Below, piece after piece: positions 28,685-43,586 of a stretch of 64,000 bases of DNA. A model generated the notes under the pieces. The model had not been told where the DNA came from. It ran no database searches and saw only the letters and a list, made by a program, of their open reading frames with translations. Numbering within the stretch: position 1 is the first letter of the stretch; every line of letters begins with the position of its first letter. The stretch is from Methyloversatilis discipulorum (GTDB taxonomy: Bacteria; Pseudomonadota; Gammaproteobacteria; Burkholderiales; Rhodocyclaceae): assembly GCF_000385375.1 (NCBI RefSeq), contig NZ_ARVV01000001.1:2232001-2296000 (forward strand), given 5' to 3'. Position numbers and translations under genes: made by a program.

Positions 28685-29503
28685 ATGAGCGTCACCATCA
28701 AGACAGCGGAAGAAATCGAGAGCATGCGCGTCGCGTGCAGACTGGCGTCGGAAGTGCTCGACTACATCGAGCCCCACGTGCAGCCGGGCGTCACGACGGC
28801 CGAGCTCGACCGCCTGTGCCATGAATACATGGTGAACGTGCAGCAGACCATCCCGGCGCCGCTCAATTACGCGCCGCCCGGCTACAGCCCCTACCCGAAG
28901 TCGATCTGCACCTCGGTCAACCACGTCGTGTGCCACGGCGTGCCGGCGGACCGGGCCCTGAAGAAGGGCGACATCGTCAATCTGGACATCACCGTCATCA
29001 AGGACGGTTTCCACGGCGACACCAGCCGCATGTTCATCGTCGGCGGCGAAACCACCAAGCAGGCGGCACGTCTGTGCCTGATCACCTACGAATGCCTGTG
29101 GCTCGGCATTTCCAAGGTGAAGCCGGGCGCCCGACTGGGCGACATCGGCCACGCCATCCAGCGCCACGCGGAAAACAATGGTTTTTCCGTAGTGCGCGAG
29201 TTCTGCGGTCACGGCATCGGCCGCAAGTTCCACGAGGAGCCGCAGGTGCTGCACTACGGCAAGCCCGGCACCGGCATGGAGCTGAAGGAAGGCATGATCT
29301 TCACCATCGAGCCGATGATCAATGCCGGCCGCGCCGCCGTGTCGGAACTGCCGGACGGCTGGACCATCGTCACCCGCGACCGCAGCCTGTCCGCGCAATG
29401 GGAGCACACGGTGCTGGTCACCGCCGACGGTTACGAGGTGCTGACCGTGTCGGCCGGCAGCCCGCCGCCGGCGCTGAGCGGCGACACCGCGCGGGCCGCC
29501 TGA
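28685..29503 (+). CDS. map: Methionine aminopeptidase, type I
   Basis: This 272-aa metalloprotease removes the initiator Met from nascent proteins. The two-metal ligands are in LDITVIKDGFHGDTSRMF (two Asp), GHGIGRKFHEEP (His), IFTIEPMI (Glu) and the last Glu in QWEHTVLV. The start at 28685 (MSVTIKTAEEIESMR) fits the family; the 21-codon upstream extension does not. It diverges from rpsB, and glnD follows after 3 bases. Confidence 0.96.
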   Translation: MSVTIKTAEEIESMRVACRLASEVLDYIEPHVQPGVTTAELDRLCHEYMVNVQQTIPAPLNYAPPGYSPYPKSICTSVNHVVCHGVPADRALKKGDIVNLDITVIKDGFHGDTSRMFIVGGETTKQAARLCLITYECLWLGISKVKPGARLGDIGHAIQRHAENNGFSVVREFCGHGIGRKFHEEPQVLHYGKPGTGMELKEGMIFTIEPMINAGRAAVSELPDGWTIVTRDRSLSAQWEHTVLVTADGYEVLTVSAGSPPPALSGDTARAA

Positions 29504-29506
29504 GCG

Positions 29507-32089
29507 GTGAACGGCCCGTCCGATTCCGACGCGCTGCGCCAGCTCGCCAGCGCGCTGCGCAGCGAACTGGCAGCCAGCCAGCTCGAGTTCCGCACCCGTT
29601 TCGAACAGGACGGCAACAGCAGCCGCATGCTCGCAGCGCGCGCCCGCGCCGTCGACAACGCGCTGCGGCGGCTGTGGACAGCGGTCGGACTGCCGCGCAG
29701 CGCGGCGCTGATCGCGGTCGGCGGATACGGGCGCGGCGAGCTGTATCCAGCGTCCGACGTCGATGTGCTCTTCCTGACGCCGAGCGAGGTGTCGGCTGAC
29801 ATCGAGGCCAAGCTCGAGCATCTGGTCGGACTGCTGTGGGACATCGGTCTGGACATCGGTCACAGCGTGCGCTCGGTCGGACAGTGCGTCGATGAGGCGG
29901 CGCGCGACATCACGGTCGAAACCACGCTGCTCGAAGCGCGCCTGCTCGCCGGCTCGCGCAAGCTGTTCCGCGAACTGAGCAGCACGCTGGAGGCGCAGCG
30001 CGACCCCGGCGCCTTCTTCAAGGCCAAGCGACTGGAGCAGGACGAACGCCATCAGCGCTACCAGGAAACGCCCTACAGCCTCGAACCCAATTGCAAGGAG
30101 AGCCCGGGCGGCCTGCGCGACCTGCAGGTGATCCAGTGGATCGCACGCGCGAGCAAGCTGGGCGGCAGCTGGGCCGAACTGGCCGCGCGCGGCCTGATTA
30201 CTGCCGAGGAAGCACGTCAGCTCGCACGCGTCGAGCGCTTCATGCGTGACACCCGGGTACGGCTGCACCTGATCGCGCGCCGGCGCGAAGACCGACTGAT
30301 CTTCGATCACCAGGAGGCGATGGCCGCCGCCTTCGGCCTTGCCGCCACGCCGACACGGCGCGCCTCCGAAGTGTTCATGCAGCGCTATTACCGCAGCGCG
30401 AAGACCATCACCCAGCTGAACACCATCCTGCTGCAGAACATTTCGGCTGCGCTGTTCCCGGCCGACGATGCGGCAGTGCTGCCGATCAATGCGCGCTTCC
30501 AATCCAGCCGCGAACTGCTGGACGTGGTCGATGAGCAGGTGTTCGAGCGCGAGCCAAGCGCGCTGCTCGAATGCTTCACGCTGCTGCAGCGGCACAGCGA
30601 ACTGAAGGGCATGACCGCCCGCACGCTGCGCGGGCTTTGGCGCGCACGCCGGATGATCGACGCGAAGTTCCGCCGCGACCCGAAGAACCGCGCCCTCTTC
30701 CTGTCTCTGTTCCAGCAGACGCGCGGCCTGGTGCATGAAATCCGCCGGATGAACCAGTACGGCATTCTCGGCCGCTACCTGCCCGCCTTCGGCCGCATCG
30801 TCGGCCAGATGCAGCACGACCTGTTTCATGTGTACACGGTCGATCAGCACATCCTGCAGGTGATGCGCAACGTACGCCGCTTCACCATGTCGGAGCACGC
30901 GCACGAATACCCGCTGCTGTCGCGCCTGATCACCGGCTTCGAGCGGCGCTGGCTGCTCTACCTTTCGGCACTGTTCCACGACATCGCCAAGGGCCGCGGC
31001 GGCGATCACTCGCAGCTCGGCATGCGCGACGCTCGCCTGTTCTGCCGCCAGCACGATCTGAGTCCCGTCGACACCGATCTGGTCGTCTTCCTGGTCGAGC
31101 ACCACCTGTCGATGTCCTCGGTGGCGCAGAAGCAGGACCTGTCGGATCCGGACGTGATCCGCGACTTCGCGCGCGTGGTGAAGAGCGAGCGTCGCCTGAC
31201 CGCGCTCTACATCCTGACCCACGCCGACATCCGCGGCACCAGTCCCAAGGTGTGGAACGCCTGGCGCGGCAAGCTGCTGGAAGACCTCTATTTCTCGACC
31301 CTGCGCGTGCTGCAGGGTGACGGTGCCCACGTACCCGGCAGCGGTGACCGGCAGGAGGAAGCGCGCAGTCTGCTGCGCTACTTCGGACTGCGCGAGGGCG
31401 TCGAACAGGCTTTCTGGTCGCGCCTCGACACCGTCTACTTCATGCGCCACGACCCGGACGAAATCGCCTGGCACACGCGCATGCTGTATTTCCAGGTCGA
31501 TGCGACGGTGCCGGTCGTCAAGGCGCGGCCGAACCAGGTCGGCGACGGCCTGCAGGTGATGGTGTACGCGCCCGACCAGCTCGACCTGTTCGTGCGGCTG
31601 TGCGGCTTCTTCGGTCGCCTGGGCTACAGCATCGCCGACGCCAAGATCCACACCACGACCGACGGCCATGCGCTCGACAGCTTCGTGCTGCTCGACCCGA
31701 ACGGCCACCTCAATTCGCGCGACATGATTGCGCTGATCGAAACCGGACTGGTCGAGCGCCTGCAGGCGCAGCTTCCGGCTGAGCAGCCGATCGCCGGACG
31801 CCTGTCACGCGAGGTGAAGCATTTCCCGATCACGCCGGAAATCGTCATCAAGCCGGACGAACGCAAGCAGCACCACATCATGCACGTCACCGCAGCCGAC
31901 CGTCCCGGCCTGCTCTACTCGGTGGCGCGCGTGCTGGCAGCGCACGCGATCCGCCTGCACACCGCCAAGATCACGACGCTCGGTGAGCGCGCCGAGGACG
32001 TGTTCCTGATCTCGGGCGAGGAGCTGGACAACAGCACGACCCTGATCCGGCTGGAGCAGGAACTGCTGGGGGAACTGGCCGTTTCCTGA
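29507..32089 (+). CDS. glnD: Bifunctional [protein-PII] uridylyltransferase/uridylyl-removing enzyme
   Basis: This 860-aa sensor of cellular glutamine uridylylates PII when nitrogen is scarce and removes UMP when it is plentiful. The nucleotidyltransferase site is [19 protein letters not shown] (about 68-86). The HD hydrolase motif is [19 protein letters not shown] (about 487-505). Two ACT domains (about 680-760 and 790-860) bind glutamine. The GTG start at 29507 lies 3 bases after map. The map-glnD order is conserved in proteobacteria. Confidence 0.96.
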   Translation: MNGPSDSDALRQLASALRSELAASQLEFRTRFEQDGNSSRMLAARARAVDNALRRLWTAVGLPRSAALIAVGGYGRGELYPASDVDVLFLTPSEVSADIEAKLEHLVGLLWDIGLDIGHSVRSVGQCVDEAARDITVETTLLEARLLAGSRKLFRELSSTLEAQRDPGAFFKAKRLEQDERHQRYQETPYSLEPNCKESPGGLRDLQVIQWIARASKLGGSWAELAARGLITAEEARQLARVERFMRDTRVRLHLIARRREDRLIFDHQEAMAAAFGLAATPTRRASEVFMQRYYRSAKTITQLNTILLQNISAALFPADDAAVLPINARFQSSRELLDVVDEQVFEREPSALLECFTLLQRHSELKGMTARTLRGLWRARRMIDAKFRRDPKNRALFLSLFQQTRGLVHEIRRMNQYGILGRYLPAFGRIVGQMQHDLFHVYTVDQHILQVMRNVRRFTMSEHAHEYPLLSRLITGFERRWLLYLSALFHDIAKGRGGDHSQLGMRDARLFCRQHDLSPVDTDLVVFLVEHHLSMSSVAQKQDLSDPDVIRDFARVVKSERRLTALYILTHADIRGTSPKVWNAWRGKLLEDLYFSTLRVLQGDGAHVPGSGDRQEEARSLLRYFGLREGVEQAFWSRLDTVYFMRHDPDEIAWHTRMLYFQVDATVPVVKARPNQVGDGLQVMVYAPDQLDLFVRLCGFFGRLGYSIADAKIHTTTDGHALDSFVLLDPNGHLNSRDMIALIETGLVERLQAQLPAEQPIAGRLSREVKHFPITPEIVIKPDERKQHHIMHVTAADRPGLLYSVARVLAAHAIRLHTAKITTLGERAEDVFLISGEELDNSTTLIRLEQELLGELAVS

Positions 32090-32196
32090 GTACGGTATGA
32101 CGGACGCGACGCAGTGCTCGCTGCGCCGCGCAGGTTTCCGGACATACTGTCGATGCCGACGCACCCGGGCATCCCCGACGAGGACGGAACCCTGCC

Positions 32197-34803
32197 TTGA
32201 GCCTGACCCGCGACGAACCCGCACACATCACGATGACCGACCGCGCGCGACCACTGATCGTTGCGCTGGTGGCGCTGCTGGCAGGTCTGGCACTCACCGC
32301 CTACATCGCAGGTAACGAGGCGGCGGAACTGCATCAGCGCGAGCGCAGCGCCGTGACGGCGCAGGCCGGACAGGTGCGGGCCCGGCTGGAGAGCGAGGTC
32401 AACAGCGCCGCCCACCTGTCGCTCGGCCTGGTCAGTTTCATTGCCGCCAATCCCGACTTCGACCGCGCGTCCTTCGATCGCGTCGCCGAACGCATGCTGG
32501 CCTACGGCCGCCATCTGCGGAACATTTCGGTGGCGCCGGACAACGTGGTGCGCGACGTCTATCCGCTCGCCGGTAACGAGCGCGCAATCGGTCTGAGCTA
32601 TCTCGATACGCCGTCGCAACGTGACGCGGTCGTGCAGATGATGAACTCCCGTCGCTTCGTACTCGCCGGTCCGCTCGAACTGGTGCAGGGCGGCATCGGG
32701 CTGATCAACCGCTTCCCGGTCTATCTTCCGGCGCGTAACGGACAGCCGGAACGTTACTGGGGCCTGGTTGCCGTCGTGCTGCGCTTCGACTCACTGCTCG
32801 AAGCCAGCGGTCTCGTACCTGAGCGCGGCGACCTGCATTACGCGCTGCGCGGTCGCGACGGGCTGGGTGCGGCAGGCGAGGTCTTCCATGGCGACGCTGC
32901 CCTGTTCGACCAGACGCCGGTGCTGGTAGACGTCGTACTGCCGGACAACGCGCGCTGGCAACTGGCCGCCGTCCCGGCAGGCGGCTGGCAGAACGGCTAC
33001 GGCAGCGCGCGCGTGCTCGGCGTCTGGGGGGCCGGCGCCGCCGTGTCGCTGGCCATTGCCGCCCTGCTCTATCTGCGACAGCTGCAATTGCGGCGCTTGC
33101 AGATGCGCGACGCCGAACTGTCGCTCGCAGCCAGCGTGATCGACAGTCTGAACGAAGCCATCATGGTCACCGATGCACGCGGACGCGTCGTCACCGTGAA
33201 TCCGGCATTCAGCGCGCTGACCGGCATCGACCAACACGCGGCCAGCGGACGTCCGGCGTCGGCGGTGGTGAGCTGTCCGTACAGCGAGGAATCGCGCAAC
33301 GAATTCGCCGATCAGCTCGAACGCGACGGCTACTGGCGGGGCGAACTCGACGACCGGCGCGCCAGCGGCGAAAGCTATCCGAAGTCGCTCAGCATCTATC
33401 CGGTACGCGAACCGGGGGGACGCATCGCTCACTACGTGCATTCCTTTTCCGACATCAGCGAGCGCAGGGAGGCGGAAAGAAAGATCCACCACCTCGCGCA
33501 CCACGACATGCTGACCGGTCTGCCCAACCGTCTGTCGCTGCAGCTGCGCATGGAACAGGTGATGGCGCATGCGCGCCGGCACAGCACGCTGTTTGCGGTG
33601 CTGATGATAGACATGGACCACTTCAAGGACATCAACGACACGCTGGGCCATCACGTCGGCGACGCGCTGCTGGTCGAGGTGGGCAAGCGCCTGCAGCGCT
33701 GCGTGCGGCAGAGCGACGTCGTCGCGCGCCTCGGCGGCGACGAATTCGTCGTCCTGGTGACCGATATGGTGACCACGCTGACCGCGGCCGCCGTGGCCGA
33801 GAAGATCGTCGCCGCCCTGTCTGCGCCCTACGCGGTCGAGGCCTACCAGCTGCACTCGACGCCCAGCGTCGGCATCGGCGTCTTTCCGAACGACGGCGAA
33901 ACGGTGGATGACCTGCTGCGCAACGTCGACAGCGCGATGTATCACGCCAAGGCCGCCGGCCGGAACAATTACCAGTTCTTCAACGACAGCATGTCGGCCA
34001 ACGCCAGCGAGCGGCTGACGCTGCAGAGCAGCCTGCACCAGGCGATCGCCAAGCGGCAGTTCGTGCTGCACTACCAGCCGCAGATCGAAACCGGCAGCGG
34101 TCGGCTGATGGGAGTCGAAGTGCTGGTGCGCTGGGAGCACCCGGAGCGCGGTCTGGTGCCGCCGAACAAGTTCATCCCGATTGCCGAGGAGAGCGACCTC
34201 ATCATCCGCCTCGGCGAATGGATACTGCAGGAGGCCTGTCGCCAGCTCAGCGTCTGGCGCGCGATGGGCCTGCAGATGCGGATCGCCGTCAACCTGTCGG
34301 CGCGGCAGCTGCGCTCGAAGAATCTGCTGCGGCAGGTGAAGGACGTCGTGCTGAAGTACGACCTGAAGCCGGGCGACCTCGAACTGGAAATCACCGAAAG
34401 CGTCGCCATGGAGGATGCCGACAACACGCTGCGCATGCTGGCGCAGCTGCGCGAACTGGGCCTCGAACTGGCGATCGACGACTTCGGCACTGGCTATTCG
34501 TCGCTGAGCCACCTGAAGCTCATGCCCTTGCAGCGGCTGAAGATCGACCGTTCCTTCGTCAAGGACATCGAGAACGATCCGGACGACGCCGCCATCTGTG
34601 CAGCCACCATCAGCTTGGCGCACAACCTCGGCCTGACGGTGATCGCCGAAGGCGTGGAAACCGACGCGCAGTACGCCTTCCTCGGCAACCTGGGCTGTGA
34701 ATGCGTGCAGGGCTTCCTGTTCAGCAAACCGCTGCCGGCGGCCGAACTGGAAGCCTGGGTCGCAGCGCGCGCAGCCGGGGTCTCAGCCACGAGCAGCATT
34801 TAG
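32197..34803 (+). CDS. CHASE-PAS-GGDEF-EAL cyclic-di-GMP turnover protein
   Basis: This membrane protein of up to 868 aa combines synthesis and hydrolysis domains for c-di-GMP. It has a helix at about 19-36, a periplasmic CHASE-like domain (about 60-240) and a second helix (about 272-293). PAS (about 308-425), GGDEF (about 430-590) and EAL (about 605-855) follow. The cyclase site RLGGDEFVV is intact, with the product-inhibition site RQSD five residues before it. In the EAL domain GVEVLVRWEHP keeps the key Glu, and ITESVAMED and DDFGTGYSSL are intact, so both activities look possible. The start is TTG 32197; ATG 32233 is an alternative with no better ribosome site. Confidence 0.9.
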   Translation: MSLTRDEPAHITMTDRARPLIVALVALLAGLALTAYIAGNEAAELHQRERSAVTAQAGQVRARLESEVNSAAHLSLGLVSFIAANPDFDRASFDRVAERMLAYGRHLRNISVAPDNVVRDVYPLAGNERAIGLSYLDTPSQRDAVVQMMNSRRFVLAGPLELVQGGIGLINRFPVYLPARNGQPERYWGLVAVVLRFDSLLEASGLVPERGDLHYALRGRDGLGAAGEVFHGDAALFDQTPVLVDVVLPDNARWQLAAVPAGGWQNGYGSARVLGVWGAGAAVSLAIAALLYLRQLQLRRLQMRDAELSLAASVIDSLNEAIMVTDARGRVVTVNPAFSALTGIDQHAASGRPASAVVSCPYSEESRNEFADQLERDGYWRGELDDRRASGESYPKSLSIYPVREPGGRIAHYVHSFSDISERREAERKIHHLAHHDMLTGLPNRLSLQLRMEQVMAHARRHSTLFAVLMIDMDHFKDINDTLGHHVGDALLVEVGKRLQRCVRQSDVVARLGGDEFVVLVTDMVTTLTAAAVAEKIVAALSAPYAVEAYQLHSTPSVGIGVFPNDGETVDDLLRNVDSAMYHAKAAGRNNYQFFNDSMSANASERLTLQSSLHQAIAKRQFVLHYQPQIETGSGRLMGVEVLVRWEHPERGLVPPNKFIPIAEESDLIIRLGEWILQEACRQLSVWRAMGLQMRIAVNLSARQLRSKNLLRQVKDVVLKYDLKPGDLELEITESVAMEDADNTLRMLAQLRELGLELAIDDFGTGYSSLSHLKLMPLQRLKIDRSFVKDIENDPDDAAICAATISLAHNLGLTVIAEGVETDAQYAFLGNLGCECVQGFLFSKPLPAAELEAWVAARAAGVSATSSI

Positions 34804-34866
34804 GCAAAGGCCGTCCGACCGCTCTCACCGCCGTCGAATGAGCGATGGTTGCTCATCGACGGCCCC

Positions 34867-34956
34867 GTCGGGGTCAGAAGACCCCCCGCAGAACCCCGGC
34901 CCGGGCTCGGACCGTGGGTCGGGCGCATCCCCTGTGGGAGCGGTCTTGGCCGCGAC
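34867..34956 (-). repeat. Dispersed GGAG-headed REP/MITE-like repeat, copy 1
   Basis: Read on the minus strand this 90-base element begins GTCGCGGCCAAGACCGCTCC and ends GGGGGTCTTCTGACCCCGAC. It carries two hairpins (CGGTC-TT-GGCCG type and GGGGTC-TTCT-GACCCC). It matches 59575-59668 along its whole length with some divergence: the motif CTGTGGGAG is intact at 34932-34940 on the plus strand but has decayed at the other end. It fills most of the 244-base gap between the convergent c-di-GMP gene and def. Confidence 0.8.
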
Positions 34957-35047
34957 GCAGCGGCGGCCGTCTGCAGACCTAGATATCGGCTCATGCCGGG
35001 GCAAGAAGCCTTCTCGGTTCTCAACCGCGGCGCGCGCTCAGTCCCCG

Positions 35048-35578
35048 TCAGTCGTCACCATCCTCGACGCCCGGGAACAGCACGTCGGTGTAGCCGAAGC
35101 GGCTGAAGTCACGCACCCGCATCGGGTAGAGGATGCCGTCCAGGTGGTCGCATTCGTGCTGCACGACGCGTGCGTGAAAGCCTTCCGCCTCGCGAGAGAT
35201 GGGCTTGCCCTCCGGATCGAAGCCGCTGTAGTGCAGCCGGCTGTAGCGCGGCACGACGCCGCGCAGGCCGGGCACCGACAGACAGCCCTCCCAGCCCTCC
35301 TCCATGTCGTGGCCGAGCGGCGTCAGCACCGGATTGACCAGCACGGTGAAGGGCACGACCGGCGCGTCCGGATAGCGCACGGACGGCGAGCCGCCGAAGA
35401 TGACGACGCGCAGATCAACGCCGATCTGCGGTGCCGCGAGACCGGCGCCGTTGGCGGCCTGCATGGTGTCCATCAGGTCGGTCACCAGCGCGTCGAGCTC
35501 GGCCGTGTCGAAACGCTCGACCGGCCGCGAAACGCGCAGCAGGCGCGGGTCGCCCATGCGCAGGATGTCGCGGATCAC
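35048..35578 (-). CDS. def: Peptide deformylase
   Basis: This 176-aa metalloenzyme removes the formyl group from new proteins. Motif 1 is [10 protein letters not shown], motif 2 EGCLSVPG (metal Cys, about C99) and motif 3 QHECDHLDG (His141, Glu142, His145). The start is GTG 35576-35578 because AGGAAGG lies about 9 bases before it and the family begins [13 protein letters not shown]; an upstream GTG at 35599 lacks a site. It overlaps the mtnP stop as GTGA. It is not beside fmt, so it may be one of two deformylases. Confidence 0.93.
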   Translation of the reverse strand: MIRDILRMGDPRLLRVSRPVERFDTAELDALVTDLMDTMQAANGAGLAAPQIGVDLRVVIFGGSPSVRYPDAPVVPFTVLVNPVLTPLGHDMEEGWEGCLSVPGLRGVVPRYSRLHYSGFDPEGKPISREAEGFHARVVQHECDHLDGILYPMRVRDFSRFGYTDVLFPGVEDGDD

Positions 35579-36324
35579 GGGCACACCCCTTCCTGACACA
35601 AACGTTCGAGCAGGTGACGTACGCGCATCATCGCCTCCTGCAGCATGGCTTCGATGGCCGACATCTGGATGCCGTGCGCGGAATCGCCACGACCGGCCGC
35701 GTGATTCACCACCACGTTGAGCGCCGCGTAAGCCAGACCCGCTTCGCGCGCCAGAACTGCTTCCGGCATGCCGGTCATGCCGACGACGTCGGCGCCGTCG
35801 CGCTCGAAGCGGTTGATCTCGGCCGCGGTTTCGAGACGCGGTCCCTGAGTGGCCGCATAGACGGCGCCGTCGATCACCGCCTCGCCGGCCAGCGCCGCGG
35901 CAGCGAGCAGACGGGCACGCAAGGCACTGTCGTAGGGTTCGGTGAAGTCGACATGCTTCACCTGTCCGTCGTGGCCGTCAAAGAAGGTGGAGTGGCGCCC
36001 CCAGGTGTAGTCGATGATCTGATCCGGCACGACCAGGCTGCCCGGTGCAAGGTCGGCGCGGATGCCGCCCACCGAGGCCACCGATACGACCTTGTCCACG
36101 CCGACGCTCTTCAGTGCGGAGATGTTCGCGCGGTAATTGACGCGGTGCGGCGGAATCGTATGGCCGTAGCCGTGGCGCGCGATGAACACCAGTTCGTGAC
36201 CACCGAGGCGGCCGAAGGTGAGCGGACCGGACGGTTCGCCGTAAGGTGTACGCACGACCTCGCGCCGCGTGACGTCGAGGTTGGCAAGCTGGGTCAGCCC
36301 GCTTCCGCCAATGATGGCCAGCAT
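35575..36324 (-). CDS. mtnP: S-methyl-5'-thioinosine/thioadenosine phosphorylase (MTIP/MTAP family)
   Basis: This 249-aa nucleoside phosphorylase acts in methylthioadenosine salvage. The phosphate site is IIGGSGLT and [19 protein letters not shown]. The base/ribose site is [13 protein letters not shown] with [13 protein letters not shown]. The NHAAGRGDS segment replaces the Asp-containing loop of adenosine-specific MTAP, which suggests preference for 6-oxopurine (methylthioinosine), as in Pseudomonas PA3004-type enzymes. It is translationally coupled to def and diverges from typA. Confidence 0.88.
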   Translation of the reverse strand: MLAIIGGSGLTQLANLDVTRREVVRTPYGEPSGPLTFGRLGGHELVFIARHGYGHTIPPHRVNYRANISALKSVGVDKVVSVASVGGIRADLAPGSLVVPDQIIDYTWGRHSTFFDGHDGQVKHVDFTEPYDSALRARLLAAAALAGEAVIDGAVYAATQGPRLETAAEINRFERDGADVVGMTGMPEAVLAREAGLAYAALNVVVNHAAGRGDSAHGIQMSAIEAMLQEAMMRVRHLLERLCQEGVCP

Positions 36325-36405
36325 CGTTCCGGAACTCCTGATTGGATGGCCGACGAGTCTAGCAGCCGGGACGCCCTCCGTCCGGGCACCTGACGTCTTG
36401 CGACC

Positions 36406-36434
36406 TTGGCGTGCTAAACTCGCGTGTTTATCTT
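36406..36434 (+). promoter_or_regulatory. Sigma-70-like promoter of typA
   Basis: TTGGCG (36406-36411), a 17-base spacer and TATCTT (36429-36434) lie just upstream of typA, predicting a very short leader of about 12 bases. No strong Shine-Dalgarno sequence precedes the start. Confidence 0.45.
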
Positions 36435-36452
36435 TTGCGCCGCACCATTCCC

Positions 36453-38267
<1,815 letters not shown>

Positions 38268-38287
38268 TCTCCGGGCAGCGTCGAATG

Positions 38288-38323
38288 AAATGAAAAGAGC
38301 GCCCATGGGCGCTCTTTTCATTT
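38288..38323. terminator. Perfect 36-bp palindromic bidirectional terminator
   Basis: The 18-base arm at 38288-38305 is the exact reverse complement of 38306-38323. It has a GC core (GAGCGCCC/GGGCGCTC) flanked by AAATGAAAA/TTTTCATTT. On either strand it reads as a stem followed by a T-rich run. It sits between the convergent typA and exonuclease genes, so it should end both transcripts. Confidence 0.9.
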
Positions 38324-38345
38324 GTGCATCGATCAGCGAGCGGCT

Positions 38346-38870
38346 TCAGGTGCGGCGCTCGATCGCCGCCTGCGCGCGCAGCCTGGCGTAGGTGGTCTGC
38401 AGCACGCGCGCGTCGTTGCTGGCGCGATGGCGCGTGGTGTGCAGCTCTTCCGCCACCGCCTGCTTGACCCCATGCCAGCGCGCCGCCTGGTCTTCGTTCA
38501 GCAGTTCGCGCAGGCTGCGAAGATGAAAGCGCGGCACGCGATCCGCCTCGTCGTAGAGGCGCGACAGCCACGCGTAGTCGTTACCCCAGGCGTCGCTGTA
38601 GACCTCGCGTCCGCGCAGCGCCTCGTCCAGCCGGCATACGACTTCCTCGACCGGCAGACCGTGCTGCATCAGCACGTCACGCGTGATGTGGTGGATGGAT
38701 TCCGCGCTGGCATCCCAGTGCCGCCACTGCTCCGGCGGACGCACCAGGCAGCACAGCGTGCGCCCGTCCGGCAGCACGCAGCCGACTTCTATTGGATAGC
38801 TGCCGGCACCGAAGCCGGACGCCTCGATGTCGAGGAAGACCGGCAGCGCATCGGTTCCGGCGTCCGTCAC
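38346..38870 (-). CDS. DnaQ-type 3'-5' exonuclease (DEDDh)
   Basis: This 174-aa exonuclease-fold protein has D14 and E16 in FLDIEASGFG, a second Asp in SDAWGNDYAWL, and the final His/Asp pair in HRASNDARVL. It is a stand-alone nuclease domain, not a full polymerase subunit. It starts at GTG 38868-38870 with AAGGA upstream, 3 bases after hpt. The substrate is unknown; roles in RNA or DNA trimming are possible. Confidence 0.8.
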   Translation of the reverse strand: MTDAGTDALPVFLDIEASGFGAGSYPIEVGCVLPDGRTLCCLVRPPEQWRHWDASAESIHHITRDVLMQHGLPVEEVVCRLDEALRGREVYSDAWGNDYAWLSRLYDEADRVPRFHLRSLRELLNEDQAARWHGVKQAVAEELHTTRHRASNDARVLQTTYARLRAQAAIERRT

Positions 38871-38873
38871 GCC

Positions 38874-39419
38874 CTAGTCCTTCAGCGCGTAGATGGCCGG
38901 CAGATTGCGCCACGCACCGCGCACGTCCATGCCGTAGCCGAACACGTAGCGGTTGGGCAGTTGCAGCCCGGTGAAGTCGGCGGTGATCGGCTTGGCGCGA
39001 CCGATCTGCTTGTCCGAGAACACCGCGGTCAGGCAGCGCGTCGCGCCCTTGGACAGGATGTGCTGGCGGATCGCCGCCAGCGTGATGCCCTCGTCGAGGA
39101 TGTCGTCGAGCACGAGCACGGTGCGCCCGACCAGCGGCGTGCGCGGCTCGTTGATCCAGCGCAGTTCGCCGCCCGAGGTCTCGTCGCCATAGCGGGTGAC
39201 GTGCAGATAGTCGAAGTCCAGCGGAAAGGCGAGCTTGGGCAGCAGGTTGCCGGTAAATACCACCGCGCCGCCCATCACCGACAGCAGCAGCGGATAGCTG
39301 TCGCCGACCGCCGCCGTGATCTCCTGCGCGACCCGATCGACCGCCGCCTCGACTTCGGCAGCAGAACAGATCAGGTCGGCACCTTCAAGCAGTGCCTGCG
39401 TGTCGGCCAGGCGACTCAC
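38874..39419 (-). CDS. hpt: Hypoxanthine(-guanine) phosphoribosyltransferase
   Basis: This 181-aa type I phosphoribosyltransferase salvages purine bases. The PRPP motif is [14 protein letters not shown]. The pyrophosphate loop is [14 protein letters not shown], and the purine-contact C-terminal segment is [16 protein letters not shown]. The GTG start (39417-39419) overlaps the galU stop as GTGA. Confidence 0.92.
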   Translation of the reverse strand: MSRLADTQALLEGADLICSAAEVEAAVDRVAQEITAAVGDSYPLLLSVMGGAVVFTGNLLPKLAFPLDFDYLHVTRYGDETSGGELRWINEPRTPLVGRTVLVLDDILDEGITLAAIRQHILSKGATRCLTAVFSDKQIGRAKPITADFTGLQLPNRYVFGYGMDVRGAWRNLPAIYALKD

Positions 39420-40318
39420 GCTGCGTCGGCTTCGCGCGAAATCTCTTCGCGCGACACTTCCTGCGCGTCCATCCAGGCGGTGAATGCCGCACCGACTTCC
39501 GGATGCTTGCGCGCCAGCGCGACGGTGGCCTGCAGATAGCCCAGCTTGGAGCCGCAGTCGTAACGGGTGCCCTTGAACGGATAGGCCAGCACCGCCTCTT
39601 CCTTCAGCAGCGCGGCGATGGCGTCAGTCAGCTGCAGTTCGCCGCCAGCGCCCGGCGTGATCGCGCGCAGGTGATCGAAAATGCGCGGCGTCAGCACGTA
39701 GCGGCCGACCACCGCCAGCGTGGACGGCGCCACTTCGGGCTTCGGCTTCTCGACGATGCCGGTCACGCCATACAGGCCGCCGACGTCGGCGTCGGTGCTG
39801 ACGATGCCGTAGCTGCCGGTCTGGCTGCGCGGCACCTGCTGCACGCCGAGGATGGAGCGACCGAAGCGGTCGAAGATGTCCGTCATCTGTTTCAGGATGG
39901 GCGGCTCGCCGTCGATCAGGTCGTCGGCCAGCAGCACGGCGAACGGCTCGTCACCGACGACCGGCGCCGCGCACAGCACGGCGTGGCCCAGGCCAAGCGG
40001 TTCCGACTGGCGGATGTAGATGCAGTTCACATGCTTGGGCACCGTGTTGCACAGCGCCAGCAGGTCATGCTTCTTCTTCATCTCGAGTTCGTGCTCGAGC
40101 TCGTAGGCCTTGTCGAAATGGTCGGCGATCGAGCGCTTGGTGCGACCGGTGATGAAGATGAGGTCGGTGCAGCCGGCGGCCACGGCTTCTTCGACGGCGT
40201 ACTGGATCAGCGGCTTGTCGACCACCGGCAGCATTTCCTTCGGGTTGGCCTTGGTGGCGGGCAGGAAACGGCTGCCCAGACCGGCGACGGGAAAGACTGC
40301 TTTGCGTACGGATTTCAT
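39416..40318 (-). CDS. galU: UTP-glucose-1-phosphate uridylyltransferase
   Basis: This 300-aa nucleotidyltransferase makes UDP-glucose for LPS core, exopolysaccharide and trehalose. The signature [20 protein letters not shown] is at residues 8-27, with the sugar-site EKPKPE later. The start at ATG 40316-40318 ([13 protein letters not shown]) is chosen over a 56-codon extension that overlaps ligA. It lies 4 bases after ligA. Confidence 0.95.
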   Translation of the reverse strand: MKSVRKAVFPVAGLGSRFLPATKANPKEMLPVVDKPLIQYAVEEAVAAGCTDLIFITGRTKRSIADHFDKAYELEHELEMKKKHDLLALCNTVPKHVNCIYIRQSEPLGLGHAVLCAAPVVGDEPFAVLLADDLIDGEPPILKQMTDIFDRFGRSILGVQQVPRSQTGSYGIVSTDADVGGLYGVTGIVEKPKPEVAPSTLAVVGRYVLTPRIFDHLRAITPGAGGELQLTDAIAALLKEEAVLAYPFKGTRYDCGSKLGYLQATVALARKHPEVGAAFTAWMDAQEVSREEISREADAA

Positions 40319-40322
40319 CGTT

Positions 40323-43564
<3,242 letters not shown>

Positions 43565-43586
43565 GAATCCGTATCCCTTTATCCGT

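Noticed and set aside
28670..31708. 1012-codon open frame antisense to map and glnD
   Set aside because: It mirrors map/glnD codon phase in GC-rich DNA, has no recognisable domain, and the sense frame is unambiguous glnD.
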